Assembly (NCBI GenBank): GCA_004352715.1
Contig: SCFE01000115.1
Location: forward strand, 1,304,046-1,368,045
Length of the DNA stretch: 64,000 nucleotides
Direction: 5' to 3'
Source: Hofstenia miamia
Lineage: Eukaryota > Xenacoelomorpha > Acoela
A model generated the notes under the pieces. It did not search any database and had not been told where the DNA came from. It saw only the letters and a list, made by a program, of their open reading frames with translations. The position numbers and the translations under genes are program-made. Below are positions 1 to 10,766 of this stretch, in pieces (positions within the stretch are counted from its first letter, which is position 1; the number at the start of each line of letters is the position of its first letter).

Positions 1-1253
1 TATATATATATATATATATTATCTACTGAGCTCAATTTCACGTCAATTTAAAAATCATTTTCATAGCATAAAATTTATGAGAAGAATTGTTAAAATATAC
101 CACAATAAGTGCTTAGATGGGCTTGTTGCCTATTTGAAAGTAGATCTTTCTTATAGTTCTTAATAATCAGGGCTTGCATTCGTTGCAAATCCAGAATTGA
201 AATTTTAACCGACTTAGTCACATCGCCTATAACTTTTTTGAATAATCTAGGTTATCACTTCAAGTTTGAATTTTGAAATTCTCTTTAAACATAACTACAA
301 CCCCGGTTTAGTTCAGTTCCAATTCATTGCTCTTCAAGCAACTAGAACTGTGTGTGTTATTCTTTCAAGGTTTAATAATATTCTAATAATTAGTGAGCGG
401 AGCTTGGCAGAGAAACTGTAATGGTATCGTAATTTAGAAAGTACATTCCAGCCTTATTACTAAGTAATTCCTCTCGTAGCTAGCTTATTTTTGCAACGTT
501 TAAAAATAGGACGATTATATGCCATAACTCTAATCTAAATACAGTTTTCTGCTCTTTGGTTTAACTCAGTATTCTACCTTTACGCTCAATTTAATGTTTA
601 AGGTATCATAGCTGCAGTATATGATTTGTGTCAAATATAACTCTGTGACTTAATTTGCGAGCTGAACAGCTAAGAAACATTAAATTTTTCAACTTTTCTA
701 AGCTGCCCACTTATATTTTTAACCTTTCTTGGTGACCATATCGTTGTGAAAATTTTAAATTTGGCTGTAACCTCTCTCTTCTGTCTATTTCTTATTTCGA
801 TATCAATTTTCTTCACCATCCAAGGCTAGGTTCTAAGTGACATGTATTGAAAAGATTGTACTGATTTAGTGTTTTGCGGATAGAGCTTATAAAACATCAA
901 AATGAAAATTTCAAAGTAAACATATTATATAGATCTCATATGTATGACAGTATCAGTCTTGCATTAAAAATTCAAATATGTAGAGCCTATAATATCTTTT
1001 TCATCATTGTCATTAAGTAATTATTACATAGATCTTGCATGTGTGTAGTGTCTCGAGTTCTTCAATATTAGTCAGCCTGCTACCTAAATTTTCTCTGTTT
1101 GATTCGTCTTTAATGTTGTACGTAACAGATTTATCAGCCTGATGAGTAATAAAACTTGCTACTATTATTTTTAAAAGAAAATTGGTCATTTGCGAGGTAA
1201 ATCAGATAAATGTCCCTTAAAAAATCAAATTTATAGTTTTCATTTTCAAAAGT
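1..1253. other. Gene-free AT-rich sequence
   Basis: The window opens inside a (TA)n run (1-19). The remainder has frequent stops in all frames and no motif, repeat pair or splice-like exon that I could support. Confidence 0.6.
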
Positions 1254-1453
1254 TATATATATATATANNNNNNNNNNNNNNNNNNNNNNNNNNNNNNNNN
1301 NNNNNNNNNNNNNNNNNNNNNNNNNNNNNNNNNNNNNNNNNNNNNNNNNNNNNNNNNNNNNNNNNNNNNNNNNNNNNNNNNNNNNNNNNNNNNNNNNNNN
1401 NNNNNNNNNNNNNNNNNNNNNNNNNNNNNNNNNNNNNNNNNNNNNNNNNNNNN

Positions 1454-1484
<31 letters not shown>
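1254..1484. repeat. (TA)n microsatellite with assembly gap
   Basis: A TA dinucleotide run flanks an N gap (1268-1453). The right-hand TA run ends at the terminus of a Tc1-like transposon, so the array supplied its TA target site. Confidence 0.95.
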
Positions 1485-1488
<4 letters not shown>

Positions 1489-2976
1489 GACCCAAATTAT
1501 TGTGCGTAAGACATTTTTTTAGTTTTTTGGCAATTTACTTTTTAACTTGTGGAAAGAAGGCTGTTCAATATTCTTCGCGACTCATAATGTCCATACAGAC
1601 TGAAGAAAGGATTTTGTTTTTAATACATTTCAATCAAACACAAAAAGTGGAAAATTAGTTGAACCAAATTAGTTTACATAATGGAAAATTTTATTAAATT
1701 AAAAGCAAAGAAGTATGTAAACGAACTCAAAAGGTAGATATTTTCACTGTGATCATTGAGGATACAAATAAACAAAAAATTTATTAATATATAAGCTTAA
1801 TAATCGATTTTATTGCCATCTCTTTTAATCAATTCCATAAGTCTGAAGTCCATTGATACCGTCAATTTTTTGATCATTTCTGGACTGATCTTTGCTGGTT
1901 TTCGACTTCCTGCATTCCAAAGTTCTCCTTTGGAGTCATACAGCGTGTTTTCTTTGAAGAATTTGCTCTTTAGATTTGACTAGATATTCTCAACACAATT
2001 GAGGTCAGGTGAGAGTGATGACCAACCCATCAATTTTCTTCCAGAAAATCTATTATCGTATACAAATTCGATGGCGTTTTTATTCCTGTTTGATGGACAA
2101 CCATCTTGCATGAAAAATATCTATCTTCTCTTTCTTAGTGTTATCCTAAGATTTTTACCACGACAAAATTTTTCTTCGGTTTAGATTTTGATTTGCTTCC
2201 CCATTCATTTTTATCCCATCGGGAATCAGAAAGGGTTCGATAATTTCATAAAATATAATCACTACCACACCATTACGCCTCCTCCGCCCTGTTGACGTCG
2301 CTTTCTGACGGGAGAATCTTCCCGCAACCATCTCAGGGAATAAAAATCCGACCCGTCCAGTGTAAATCTTCATTCGTCACTGAACACCACGTTTATGAAT
2401 TCCAGTTTCATATATTTTCTAGTCCAATCTAAGCGTCGTTCTTTGTGCGTTTCAGCTAGTGGTGCTGCTTTGTGGCTGACTTGACGGTTGCAAACCGTTT
2501 CAGAATTCTATTAAAAGTTGATTTCGGCAGATTTCTTATCCCTGCGTTTTCAAATATATTCTTCGTAGAGGTCAAGAAGGATTTTCTTGACTCCAATTAA
2601 GGTTTTCGAAGATCTCGATCGTCTACTGTGCGTAATTTTGCTTTGTCGCTTCTCTTTCTTTCATGTGTAGGATTGCTAATAAAGTTTTTTATTGTTATCC
2701 ATTACCTAACCAAATATTGAGCTACTCGATTTATTGATAATCCTTTAGCTAATTTGGTTGTTATTTGACGCTTTTCGTCATCAGTGAGAGCTTTTTCACT
2801 ACCCATTTTGAAATTGATGAAGACTATGTACAATAATTTCGTTCACATGTTTTAGGAAAAATGCGTGGAATTGGAAGTAACAAAAATGTTTTATTTTACT
2901 ACTTTGCAATGCCAGTTATGCGGTAGAAAGAGAGAAACACAGAAAAACGCCTTATGACCAATAACTTGGATCGCAG
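1485..2976 (-). mobile_element. Tc1/mariner-superfamily transposon, DD37E-like
   Basis: The element is about 1.49 kb. Imperfect inverted ends of about 39 bp sit directly inside TA dinucleotides (1483-1484 and 2977-2978): the left end reads GTACGACCCAAATTATTG and the reverse complement of the right end reads CTGCGATCCAAGTTATTG. TA duplication and terminal inverted repeats are the signature of the superfamily. It carries a degenerate transposase on the minus strand. Both flanks are TA-rich, so it landed in a microsatellite. Confidence 0.8.
1797..2806 (-). pseudogene. Tc1-like transposase pseudogene
   Basis: Read on the minus strand from an ATG at 2806, it begins MGSEKALTDDEKRQI, an N-terminal helix-turn-helix region. 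The middle carries a GRVGF segment. The C-terminal catalytic part has the second Asp in MQDGCPSN and the Glu in SPDLNCVEN, with 37 residues between them, followed by the usual tail ISPEMIKKLTVSM. The chain is broken by several stops and frameshifts; one stop replaces the conserved Trp after the catalytic Glu (ENI-TAG). The family cuts and pastes DNA at TA sites through a DDE nuclease fold. This copy cannot make a full protein. Assignment to the superfamily is firm; the exact subfamily rests only on the counted spacing. Confidence 0.82.
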
Positions 2977-2978
2977 TA

Positions 2979-3805
2979 TATATACATATTAAACTGGTAA
3001 CAATTAATTTTTTTAGTGGTCAGCATTTAATAGTTTAACGATTAATTAATAGCTAACATTTAGTAGAAAATATTTTTTAGCACTAACGTTTATTGCCAAA
3101 TTCAGTTAAAGAGAAGAAATTGAATATTAGTTTTTTCTTGCAAACATTGTCAAATAACAATCTACACAAACAGATCAGCAGATTAGCTGTATTTTGTTCA
3201 AGTGACGAACGCCTCTTTTTGAAAATGTGTCCAGCAAAAGTGCAAAACTTTTCACACAAAATTGAATCTGATTAATAGCTAAACAAAAATATTATTGTTA
3301 AAATAAATTAGCGATTAATGGATTAATTAATAATTAAACTACATATACATTGTAACTCAAGAATTCAAACGATGAGATTGAAGACACGTCGGATTTCAAG
3401 ATTTGGCAACTTAAAGACAAATGACCCTTTTTGATAGAATTATGAACCGAATTTTAGTTTACGTTAGAAAATTTTGTGATTTGTATTTCAGACTATGTAA
3501 TATCTAAAGTTGAGAAACGCAGATTTATTAATTTCAATTTACTCTGGAGTATCTAAAGGAAAAAACTATTTGCTTTATAGATCAGGGACTTTTGTGTGTG
3601 TCATTCATAGTTGGCCTATAACCCACGTGACTCGCAATCTGCTCATTTTTTATTGGTCGCTCACAGCCCGCAGGCATAATTACATAAACTAAAAGCAAAT
3701 ATTGTTAGCAACTCATAAAGTGAGTTTATGAATACGTCAAGGGTGTGGGCAGACTACTTTGTTGAACAACTTTTTAAATATAATTTTTCTGTTAAAATAA
3801 AATAC

Positions 3806-3808
<3 letters not shown>
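2979..3808. other. Gene-free AT-rich sequence
   Basis: Only short unrecognised frames are present (a 60-codon one at 3093-3275 and another at 3510-3692). Neither has a motif or convincing splice sites, and I call no gene here. Confidence 0.5.

Positions 3809-3837
<29 letters not shown>
3809..3837. repeat. (TA)n microsatellite
   Basis: An uninterrupted TA dinucleotide run immediately left of a hAT-type MITE. Confidence 0.95.
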
Positions 3838-3839
<2 letters not shown>

Positions 3840-3840
<1 letters not shown>

Positions 3841-4137
3841 AGGATGGATCGCGTGGATGGGAAGCAGGAGGGGCGTTGCCCCCTCCCTTCAATATTCTGC
3901 AAAGAAATTTTTTTTCAGATTTTTGTTTTTAGTATTTTGCTGTTTCGAATTACTATGCGAATATTAAAACATTCGGTTTTCAGAGGATCATTAAGGCACA
4001 CAACACTTTTTACTAGTCTTATTTCCTTGCATTACATTTCCATTCTAAAATATTTTTGCAGGCTACCAAGAAGGAAAATGCTTCATTGTTTACGAATTTT
4101 TGGCCCCTTCTATAAAAAATTTTTGCCACAATCCCTG
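3840..4137. mobile_element. hAT-type MITE (about 300 bp)
   Basis: It starts CAGGATGGATCGCG and ends in ACAATCCCTG, giving CAGG/CCTG termini. Near the left end is a GC-rich stretch, AGGAGGGGCGTTGCCCCC, very unlike its surroundings. Size, termini and GC-rich subterminal part resemble the element at 31327-31613, which has a perfect 8-bp duplication. Here the flanks are TA microsatellite, so a target duplication cannot be told apart. Probably non-autonomous. Confidence 0.55.
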
Positions 4138-4138
4138 A

Positions 4139-4139
<1 letters not shown>

Positions 4140-4184
<45 letters not shown>
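4140..4184. repeat. (TA)n microsatellite
   Basis: An uninterrupted TA run abutting the right end of the neighbouring MITE. A shorter run follows at 4316-4334. Confidence 0.95.
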
Positions 4185-4189
<5 letters not shown>

Positions 4190-4334
4190 CTCTAAATACT
4201 ATGGGATTTGCATCCAGCACTCAACGTTTGCTATTTTCCATATTATCTCACACACGTATGGATTTTTTTTAATTAAGTCACCTTTTTATATAGAACCCGT
4301 ACATGTATGTGTATATGTATATATATATATATAG

Positions 4335-6510
4335 GGAATGGCGCTAAATACTACTACATAACGTCATTTTTCAATTTTATCTACCTTATATTTTGTGAAA
4401 GTCACCATTTGAAATGAAGAAAGTTCTTTTTTTCCAAGTGTATGTGTAGATATTATTAATAATTTATACATTGGAAATTTGGAATAAATCTGAGTGAAAA
4501 TTTTTTTCGGTATATTACAGTATAATTGGCGGTAAATATCTACATTTTACCTAGCGATAGCTATACGCAGCACCAAATTATATATATATATATTTTTTTC
4601 GATATGTATGCTACGATAATTTTAAATCTTATCTTACTATTTTGAAATAACATAATATTGAATGAAATGAAAACCACAGCTCTTCGCCTAAATCCGTACT
4701 CCTATTCTATTCTGTAATAATTTTACATAATCTTAGATGGCCAACAACTAATTATGCGAGTAAGTGCTGTAGAAATCTGTAAATATAACAATGTCATTTC
4801 CACACATTCATACAAATAGAAGACACTATAAACAGGTTTGCACTGCCAACCTTATTTTCAGTAGCAGGGGACAAAATCATAAATCATTGTGGTTCTTTGC
4901 TACAACACTTATAAAATCAGACAATTGTTTCTTTAGTGTTACTATTTGCTTTCTTCACATTTCAATTCGAACTAAATTCACATATTAAAACTGGAAACGT
5001 GTGCTGTGTATTTTATTTAATTTTTTTGCAGTGGAATAGAAATCTAGCAAATAATTACCAAATTAGTTTTTCTTAGACATCACTATTGGGACAGAGCAGA
5101 AAAGTTTTGTCAATAAGTAATTTTTAGCCATTAATGGAGTTAAATAATTTGGTAATTATTCATTAGAGACCAATTTATTTGAGAATTAAAGTAATGCGCT
5201 AGATGAATTTTTCAAATTCGTTAATTGGGTGGCGTCGTTTGAAGTGAAATTCTCCAAAAATTAACATAGAAACGCATCCAATATATAAACATAACATGTT
5301 TATGTGATGATTCAATGGAATCTGTACAAACAAAAGAATGCAATTGCTTTTTAATTTCCATTATTTAACGCGTAGCTGACAGCAAATCAAATATTTGAAT
5401 TTAGTATTGGCAAATGTCTAACTGTGAAATCAGTTGTTGGGACATGTGTGTTTGATGCAAGCAGATTTCTGTCACTTGCTCCTTGCTTGTGATTTGTTTA
5501 CCAAACAACTTTCTTCACCAGCCAATCAGAATAGCAAATCATATATGTTCCTCACGCTCTCGTCTCTTTCATTCCTATACAAATTTATTAGAATGGATTA
5601 AAACACCGAGCTTCTCAATGTGTAAGCTTTTTTCATATATTTTCAAAGAATTTTATTGATAAGTGTTACAGCAGGGGATTTCTTATTTCCAATATATCAA
5701 AAACTAATTTCGCGGTTTAATTTCCTAACAGGTTTTAATAAATTTTAAATATTTGGAAAAGAATTGTATAGCCATTTGAGTAATTTTATACTTATAATTT
5801 TAAGTAATTGCCATAACTCTATTTCTTTGACAGGTGTTGGACATTGCTTTATTAATATTACAAAACTGTTCAAAGTAACACCTCCTTTTTCGATATGATA
5901 AGTAAATTTCTGTATTATGTTAAATTTGTATAGAGCATATAAGTCTAACTAAAATGTGTTTTGCATATCTAATATATAATGAACACACCAAATTTCACTT
6001 TCTTCGCAGAATTGGTTACTAACTCAAGCATGTCAAATATTTTGAAATCCAATAAAGTAAATCTCATACAAATACTTGGAAGGCAAAGTTAATTCAATAT
6101 TGAATTTTATTTGATAAAATTATTGATTACTTCGCTTCTGAATTGAGACAATTTATGCAGAAATCATTTTACTATAAAATTTATTAATTTATTCATATAC
6201 CACCAGTTATTGAATCAAATTGCTAATCTTTACGAGTTAATTTTAATTCAGCAGATCTCTAGTTCTGTAAGTAATATCTGCATTCGCAATAGTAATTTTA
6301 TTCTGCGGTGTAAACAAACTGGTGTTATAAAAGCCATGAATTTATTTTAAAAATTGATTATGTTCTAAAAAAGTTACGGGGAATAATTACAAATGAATAT
6401 ATGATATATTCCTCGACCTAACGGTTCGTGTACGATAATTTGAATTTGGGTCGAAATGCTCAGAAAGGTAATTTTCGAGAATAATGACTTGGATAAAATC
6501 TATATTTTGC
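4335..6510. other. Gene-free AT-rich sequence
   Basis: No coding frame longer than about 65 codons, no transposon terminus and no repeat longer than a short TA run (about 4579) was found. Confidence 0.55.
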
Positions 6511-7556
6511 ATATATATATATATATATATATATNNNNNNNNNNNNNNNNNNNNNNNNNNNNNNNNNNNNNNNNNNNNNNNNNNNNNNNNNNNNNNNNNN
6601 NNNNNNNNNNNNNNNNNNNNNNNNNNNNNNNNNNNNNNNNNNNNNNNNNNNNNNNNNNNNNNNNNNNNNNNNNNNNNNNNNNNNNNNNNNNNNNNNNNNN
6701 NNNNNNNNNNNNNNNNNNNNNNNNNNNNNNNNNNNNNNNNNNNNNNNNNNNNNNNNNNNNNNNNNNNNNNNNNNNNNNNNNNNNNNNNNNNNNNNNNNNN
6801 NNNNNNNNNNNNNNNNNNNNNNNNNNNNNNNNNNNNNNNNNNNNNNNNNNNNNNNNNNNNNNNNNNNNNNNNNNNNNNNNNNNNNNNNNNNNNNNNNNNN
6901 NNNNNNNNNNNNNNNNNNNNNNNNNNNNNNNNNNNNNNNNNNNNNNNNNNNNNNNNNNNNNNNNNNNNNNNNNNNNNNNNNNNNNNNNNNNNNNNNNNNN
7001 NNNNNNNNNNNNNNNNNNNNNNNNNNNNNNNNNNNNNNNNNNNNNNNNNNNNNNNNNNNNNNNNNNNNNNNNNNNNNNNNNNNNNNNNNNNNNNNNNNNN
7101 NNNNNNNNNNNNNNNNNNNNNNNNNNNNNNNNNNNNNNNNNNNNNNNNNNNNNNNNNNNNNNNNNNNNNNNNNNNNNNNNNNNNNNNNNNNNNNNNNNNN
7201 NNNNNNNNNNNNNNNNNNNNNNNNNNNNNNNNNNNNNNNNNNNNNNNNNNNNNNNNNNNNNNNNNNNNNNNNNNNNNNNNNNNNNNNNNNNNNNNNNNNN
7301 NNNNNNNNNNNNNNNNNNNNNNNNNNNNNNNNNNNNNNNNNNNNNNNNNNNNNNNNNNNNNNNNNNNNNNNNNNNNNNNNNNNNNNNNNNNNNNNNNNNN
7401 NNNNNNNNNNNNNNNNNNNNNNNNNNNNNNNNNNNNNNNNNNNNNNNNNNNNNNNNNNNNNNNNNNNNNNNNNNNNNNNNNNNNNNNNNNNNNNNNNNNN
7501 NNNNNNNNNNNNNNNNNNNNNNNNNNNNNNNNNNATATATATATATATATATATAT
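6511..7556. repeat. (TA)n microsatellite around a 1000-N gap
   Basis: TA runs flank an N block at 6535-7534 that is exactly 1000 bases, so it is probably a placeholder of unknown true length. Apparent long open frames across it are artefacts of the Ns. Confidence 0.95.
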
Positions 7557-7557
7557 T

Positions 7558-7845
7558 GGGTCACTAGAGAGAAAACCAGGAAGTGGCCGGCCGAAGAAAT
7601 TGACTGGAGAGGATCGACAAAAATGCACTTCTGAATCTGATATTTTCTGCACGTAATATCCATCAAAAGCTTGTTCGGAAAACTTGAAAAAACGTCAGCA
7701 GATCGACAGTGGAACGAAACTTAAAACAGTCTGGATACCATAAAAATTTGCAGAAAAAAGTGCCCCAGGTCAAGGAAGGACACGAGCAAAAGCGCCTAGA
7801 TTTCACAAGGACTTGGAAAGACTACCATTTTAAAAAAATTAATCT
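7558..7845 (+). pseudogene. Tc1-like transposase fragment (DNA-binding region)
   Basis: Plus-strand reading gives SLERKPGSGRPKKLTGED, the AT-hook-like GRPKK linker that joins the two helix-turn-helix units of Tc1-type transposases. In shifted frames it continues through RSTVERNLKQSGYHKNLQ, a second helix-turn-helix, to KRLDFTRTWKDYHF, the stretch that normally precedes the first catalytic Asp. Frameshifts and a stop interrupt it, the first helix-turn-helix would lie in the assembly gap, and the catalytic domain is missing. It belongs to a different element from the minus-strand transposase just downstream. Confidence 0.7.
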
Positions 7846-7847
7846 TA

Positions 7848-9060
7848 CAAGGTAGGCATAAATGGTAAGTTATCTCTAAAATTCAATGTGTGCTCCATAT
7901 CTGTTGGAAACGTCTAGGAATGGCATCTACTTACTTTCTCAGAAACTCCGCTGGGATGGTGGACATGACTCTCCTAATTTGATCCTCCAGTTCCTCGAGT
8001 GTCTTTGGTTTGGAGCGGCAGAATTCTTCCTTTACCCAATCCCGAAGAAAAAAGTTGCTGGGTGTCAAATCCGGGCTCCTGGATGGCCCTTCATGTGAAC
8101 TACGACGTACCAACAAATGCCCCGGAAAACGAGCATCCAGCTATTCGCAGACAACGAGAACAAAGTGTAGCGGGGCACCATCTTGCATAAATAAGAACTC
8201 GCCGATGTTCTCCCATGTGCTGACAACTGGCCAGACTCTGTTACGTAACATATCAAAGTATCGTTAAGCATTCATGGTCTTGCGCAGAAGAAATGGACCC
8301 ACAACAACCTGATCCGAGCTGATACTACACCACACCGTTACTTTGGGTCGGTTTTGCTGTTTTTCAACTGTCATCATAGGATCCTCTCCTGCCCAGTAGT
8401 GGCAGTTGTGGCGGTTGATAAAGCCTCCGACGTGAAACACTGCCTCATCAGTATAGAGGATGTTGCGGAAGAGATGGGGCCACTCCTCATTCCAAGTCAA
8501 CATGATTTCTCCGACTCCATGCGAATGTCACAGTCTTCATTCGAAACAGATTGGCAGTGTTGCAGCTTCCACGCACGCCAGTTCAACTCTTTCTTGAGCA
8601 CAGTTCACACTGTGTAGCGGGTGAGTCCACTTTCCCGAGCTGCTTGGCGAGTTGACTTTCCTGGACTACGCTGAAACATTGCTTGGACTGCATGCACTGT
8701 CTCCTGGGTCATGGATGTCCACTCCTGCGAACATCTACCACAGATCCTGTGGTCATGAGCTTCGCGTGACAGTTCTTGATTGTTTTCGGATCCACTTGGG
8801 CACGTGGTCCATGAATAGTCCGCTACCATCGTTGAACTCGTACGACAGATTGCCAAATTTCATATCGTGACACCAACTGGGCACGCTCCTGAAGTGTTAA
8901 ACGCTGAGCCATGTCATAGTTTTATCTGAATTTAAAAATAATACTATCAATAACATTGTACCATTTGAGAGAAAAAATCAGAAAAATCTGACAAAGCAGT
9001 CACAATTTATGTATAATTTACAACTAATTTAAAATAGGGAGTTAGTTTCCGCCCACCCTG
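7848..9060 (-). mobile_element. mariner/Tc1-superfamily transposon, about 1.2 kb
   Basis: The ends are CAAGGTAGGC at the left and GCCCACCCTG at the right (reverse complement CAGGGTGGGC), each bordered by TA (7846-7847 and 9061-9062). Size, terminal repeats and TA duplication fit a complete but degenerate mariner/Tc1-type element. The right flank is again (TA)n. The interior is less AT-rich than its surroundings. Confidence 0.85.
7876..8912 (-). pseudogene. mariner-like transposase pseudogene
   Basis: The minus-strand reading starts MAQRLTLQERAQLVSRYE, an N-terminal helix-turn-helix. The catalytic core follows in several frames: first Asp in ILYTDEAVFH, then NRPKVTVWCSIS, second Asp in MQDGAPLHF, and RSPDLTPSNFFLRDW near the C terminus. 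In related transposases the residue before the FF pair is the third acidic catalytic residue; here it is Asn, so the active site appears lost even apart from stops and at least two frameshifts. The reading ends at a TAG at 7876-7878. Best described as a DUF4817/DDE_3-type transposase remnant. Confidence 0.85.
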
Positions 9061-9062
9061 TA

Positions 9063-10209
9063 TATATATATATTTGGCCGTATTAATATTTTAGAAGTTC
9101 ATAGTACAACTGACTGTTTTCTGAAACTCCTATGACTTTGATGTTATCCTTCTTTTTTTAAAAACAGAATGCTTACTCCGCGTCAATTTATATTTAATCA
9201 AATTTGTAAAAGAAACGTTCTTCAAAATCAACTGTTACTTTTAAATATTAAAAATTTCGTACAGCGAATAGAATATGCAAATATTGATATCGAATAAATA
9301 TGGGAAATCAAAGATCCAAGTTGCGAAGCTGGTTCAAACACAGTAGTCACCTAATATAACAACCATCATCTTTGGGAAACTAAGTTTACAAAGATTGACT
9401 TAACAACTATGTTTCAAATTATTTATTTGTAGTTCCATTTTTTTAGAATTTTTCAATATATACTTAGTCTCCATCCCTTCCCTCGTTAAAGATCATAATT
9501 CGACATTTAATGATTTCTGTATGCCTTCAGCGAAAATTGTGAAAGGTTATTTAAATTTTCGCATTGAAATCAGGTTCTGTTATATTTCACATACAATCTA
9601 TTTTTGTGTATACGTTTTTCAAATGTTTGTGAATTACTTAGAAAGAAATTCTCCAGGAATTTATAGTAGACGCATTATTACCTCCTTAGACATTTTGCAA
9701 TATTTTGGCAAGTATAAAGCTGTGCATTTCCTTTGCATTTGTGAGTCGCCGGAATGATTCCAATTTGTAAGTTTTTAGTGTTATACTATTGTTACAATAT
9801 TCAATAAATTTAAGCAAATATTTTAGAGAAATTTTCTTCATTTATTCAAATTCTGATGACAGAGTTGTTATTGAACACTGAAGCTTAGAATTGATTCAAT
9901 ACTGATTAAAAAATTTTAAGCTACAGCTTAGGATATCTTATCTGAATCGGAAACATTTAATCCTTATTAAGTATTTAATGATACCAGATTAGTTTTTTCA
10001 TGTCTAATACATTCCGCGGGTTACTATAATAGGAAATTTGTTTTCCCAATTACTGTTCAATATCGCTGTTTGAATATTATTGCAAAATATGTTTAGAGAA
10101 AAATATGCAATTGTACACTTCACTTAAGCAATTTTAGATGTGTGTGTGTGATGTGGAATTGTTGTAATTTTAGCGCGATATAGATTTTTTGCAAGTACTT
10201 GCTAAGCGG

Positions 10210-10214
<5 letters not shown>
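9063..10214. other. Gene-free AT-rich sequence
   Basis: One unrecognised 78-codon frame (9521-9757) and a short GT run near 10140. Nothing else is supported. Confidence 0.5.

Positions 10215-10256
<42 letters not shown>
10215..10256. repeat. (TA)n microsatellite
   Basis: An uninterrupted TA run of about 21 units. Confidence 0.95.
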
Positions 10257-10258
<2 letters not shown>

Positions 10259-10610
10259 TATATAAATGTAAAAAATCACTCTAAATTACAATAATTTTAA
10301 AATTGAATAAGTATGAAAATATCTCTTGCACAAAATGTTTGAAGCGCATTTGTAACTTCAATTACATAAAAAAACAGTGCATCAAGAAAACTTGAAACGT
10401 AAATTGCAATAATATAATTGAAAATGTGCTTGATTCTTTTTCTGCGTGACTATCTCTAAATTAATTTTGAATAGGCAAGCGTAATGAATTTCTTAGGATA
10501 TTTTCATATGAAATGTCTCCAGTTACTGAAAAGCTCTTGCTAAATTCCTTTAAAAGAGTGTTAAATTTTTATTTTTATGCATTAAGATAACCTTAGATAT
10601 TATATGGTTG

Positions 10611-10612
<2 letters not shown>

Positions 10613-10645
<33 letters not shown>

Positions 10646-10732
10646 NNNNNNNNNNNNNNNNNNNNNNNNNNNNNNNNNNNNNNNNNNNNNNNNNNNNNNN
10701 NNNNNNNNNNNNNNNNNNNNNNNNNNNNNNNN

Positions 10733-10763
<31 letters not shown>
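10613..10763. repeat. (TA)n microsatellite with assembly gap
   Basis: TA runs flank an N gap at 10646-10732. Confidence 0.95.

Positions 10764-10766
<3 letters not shown>

Noticed and set aside
6387-7666. Four long open frames of 388-421 codons across the N gap
   Set aside because: They consist almost wholly of Ns and Ile-Tyr repeats from TATATA. The openness comes from missing bases, not from coding sequence.
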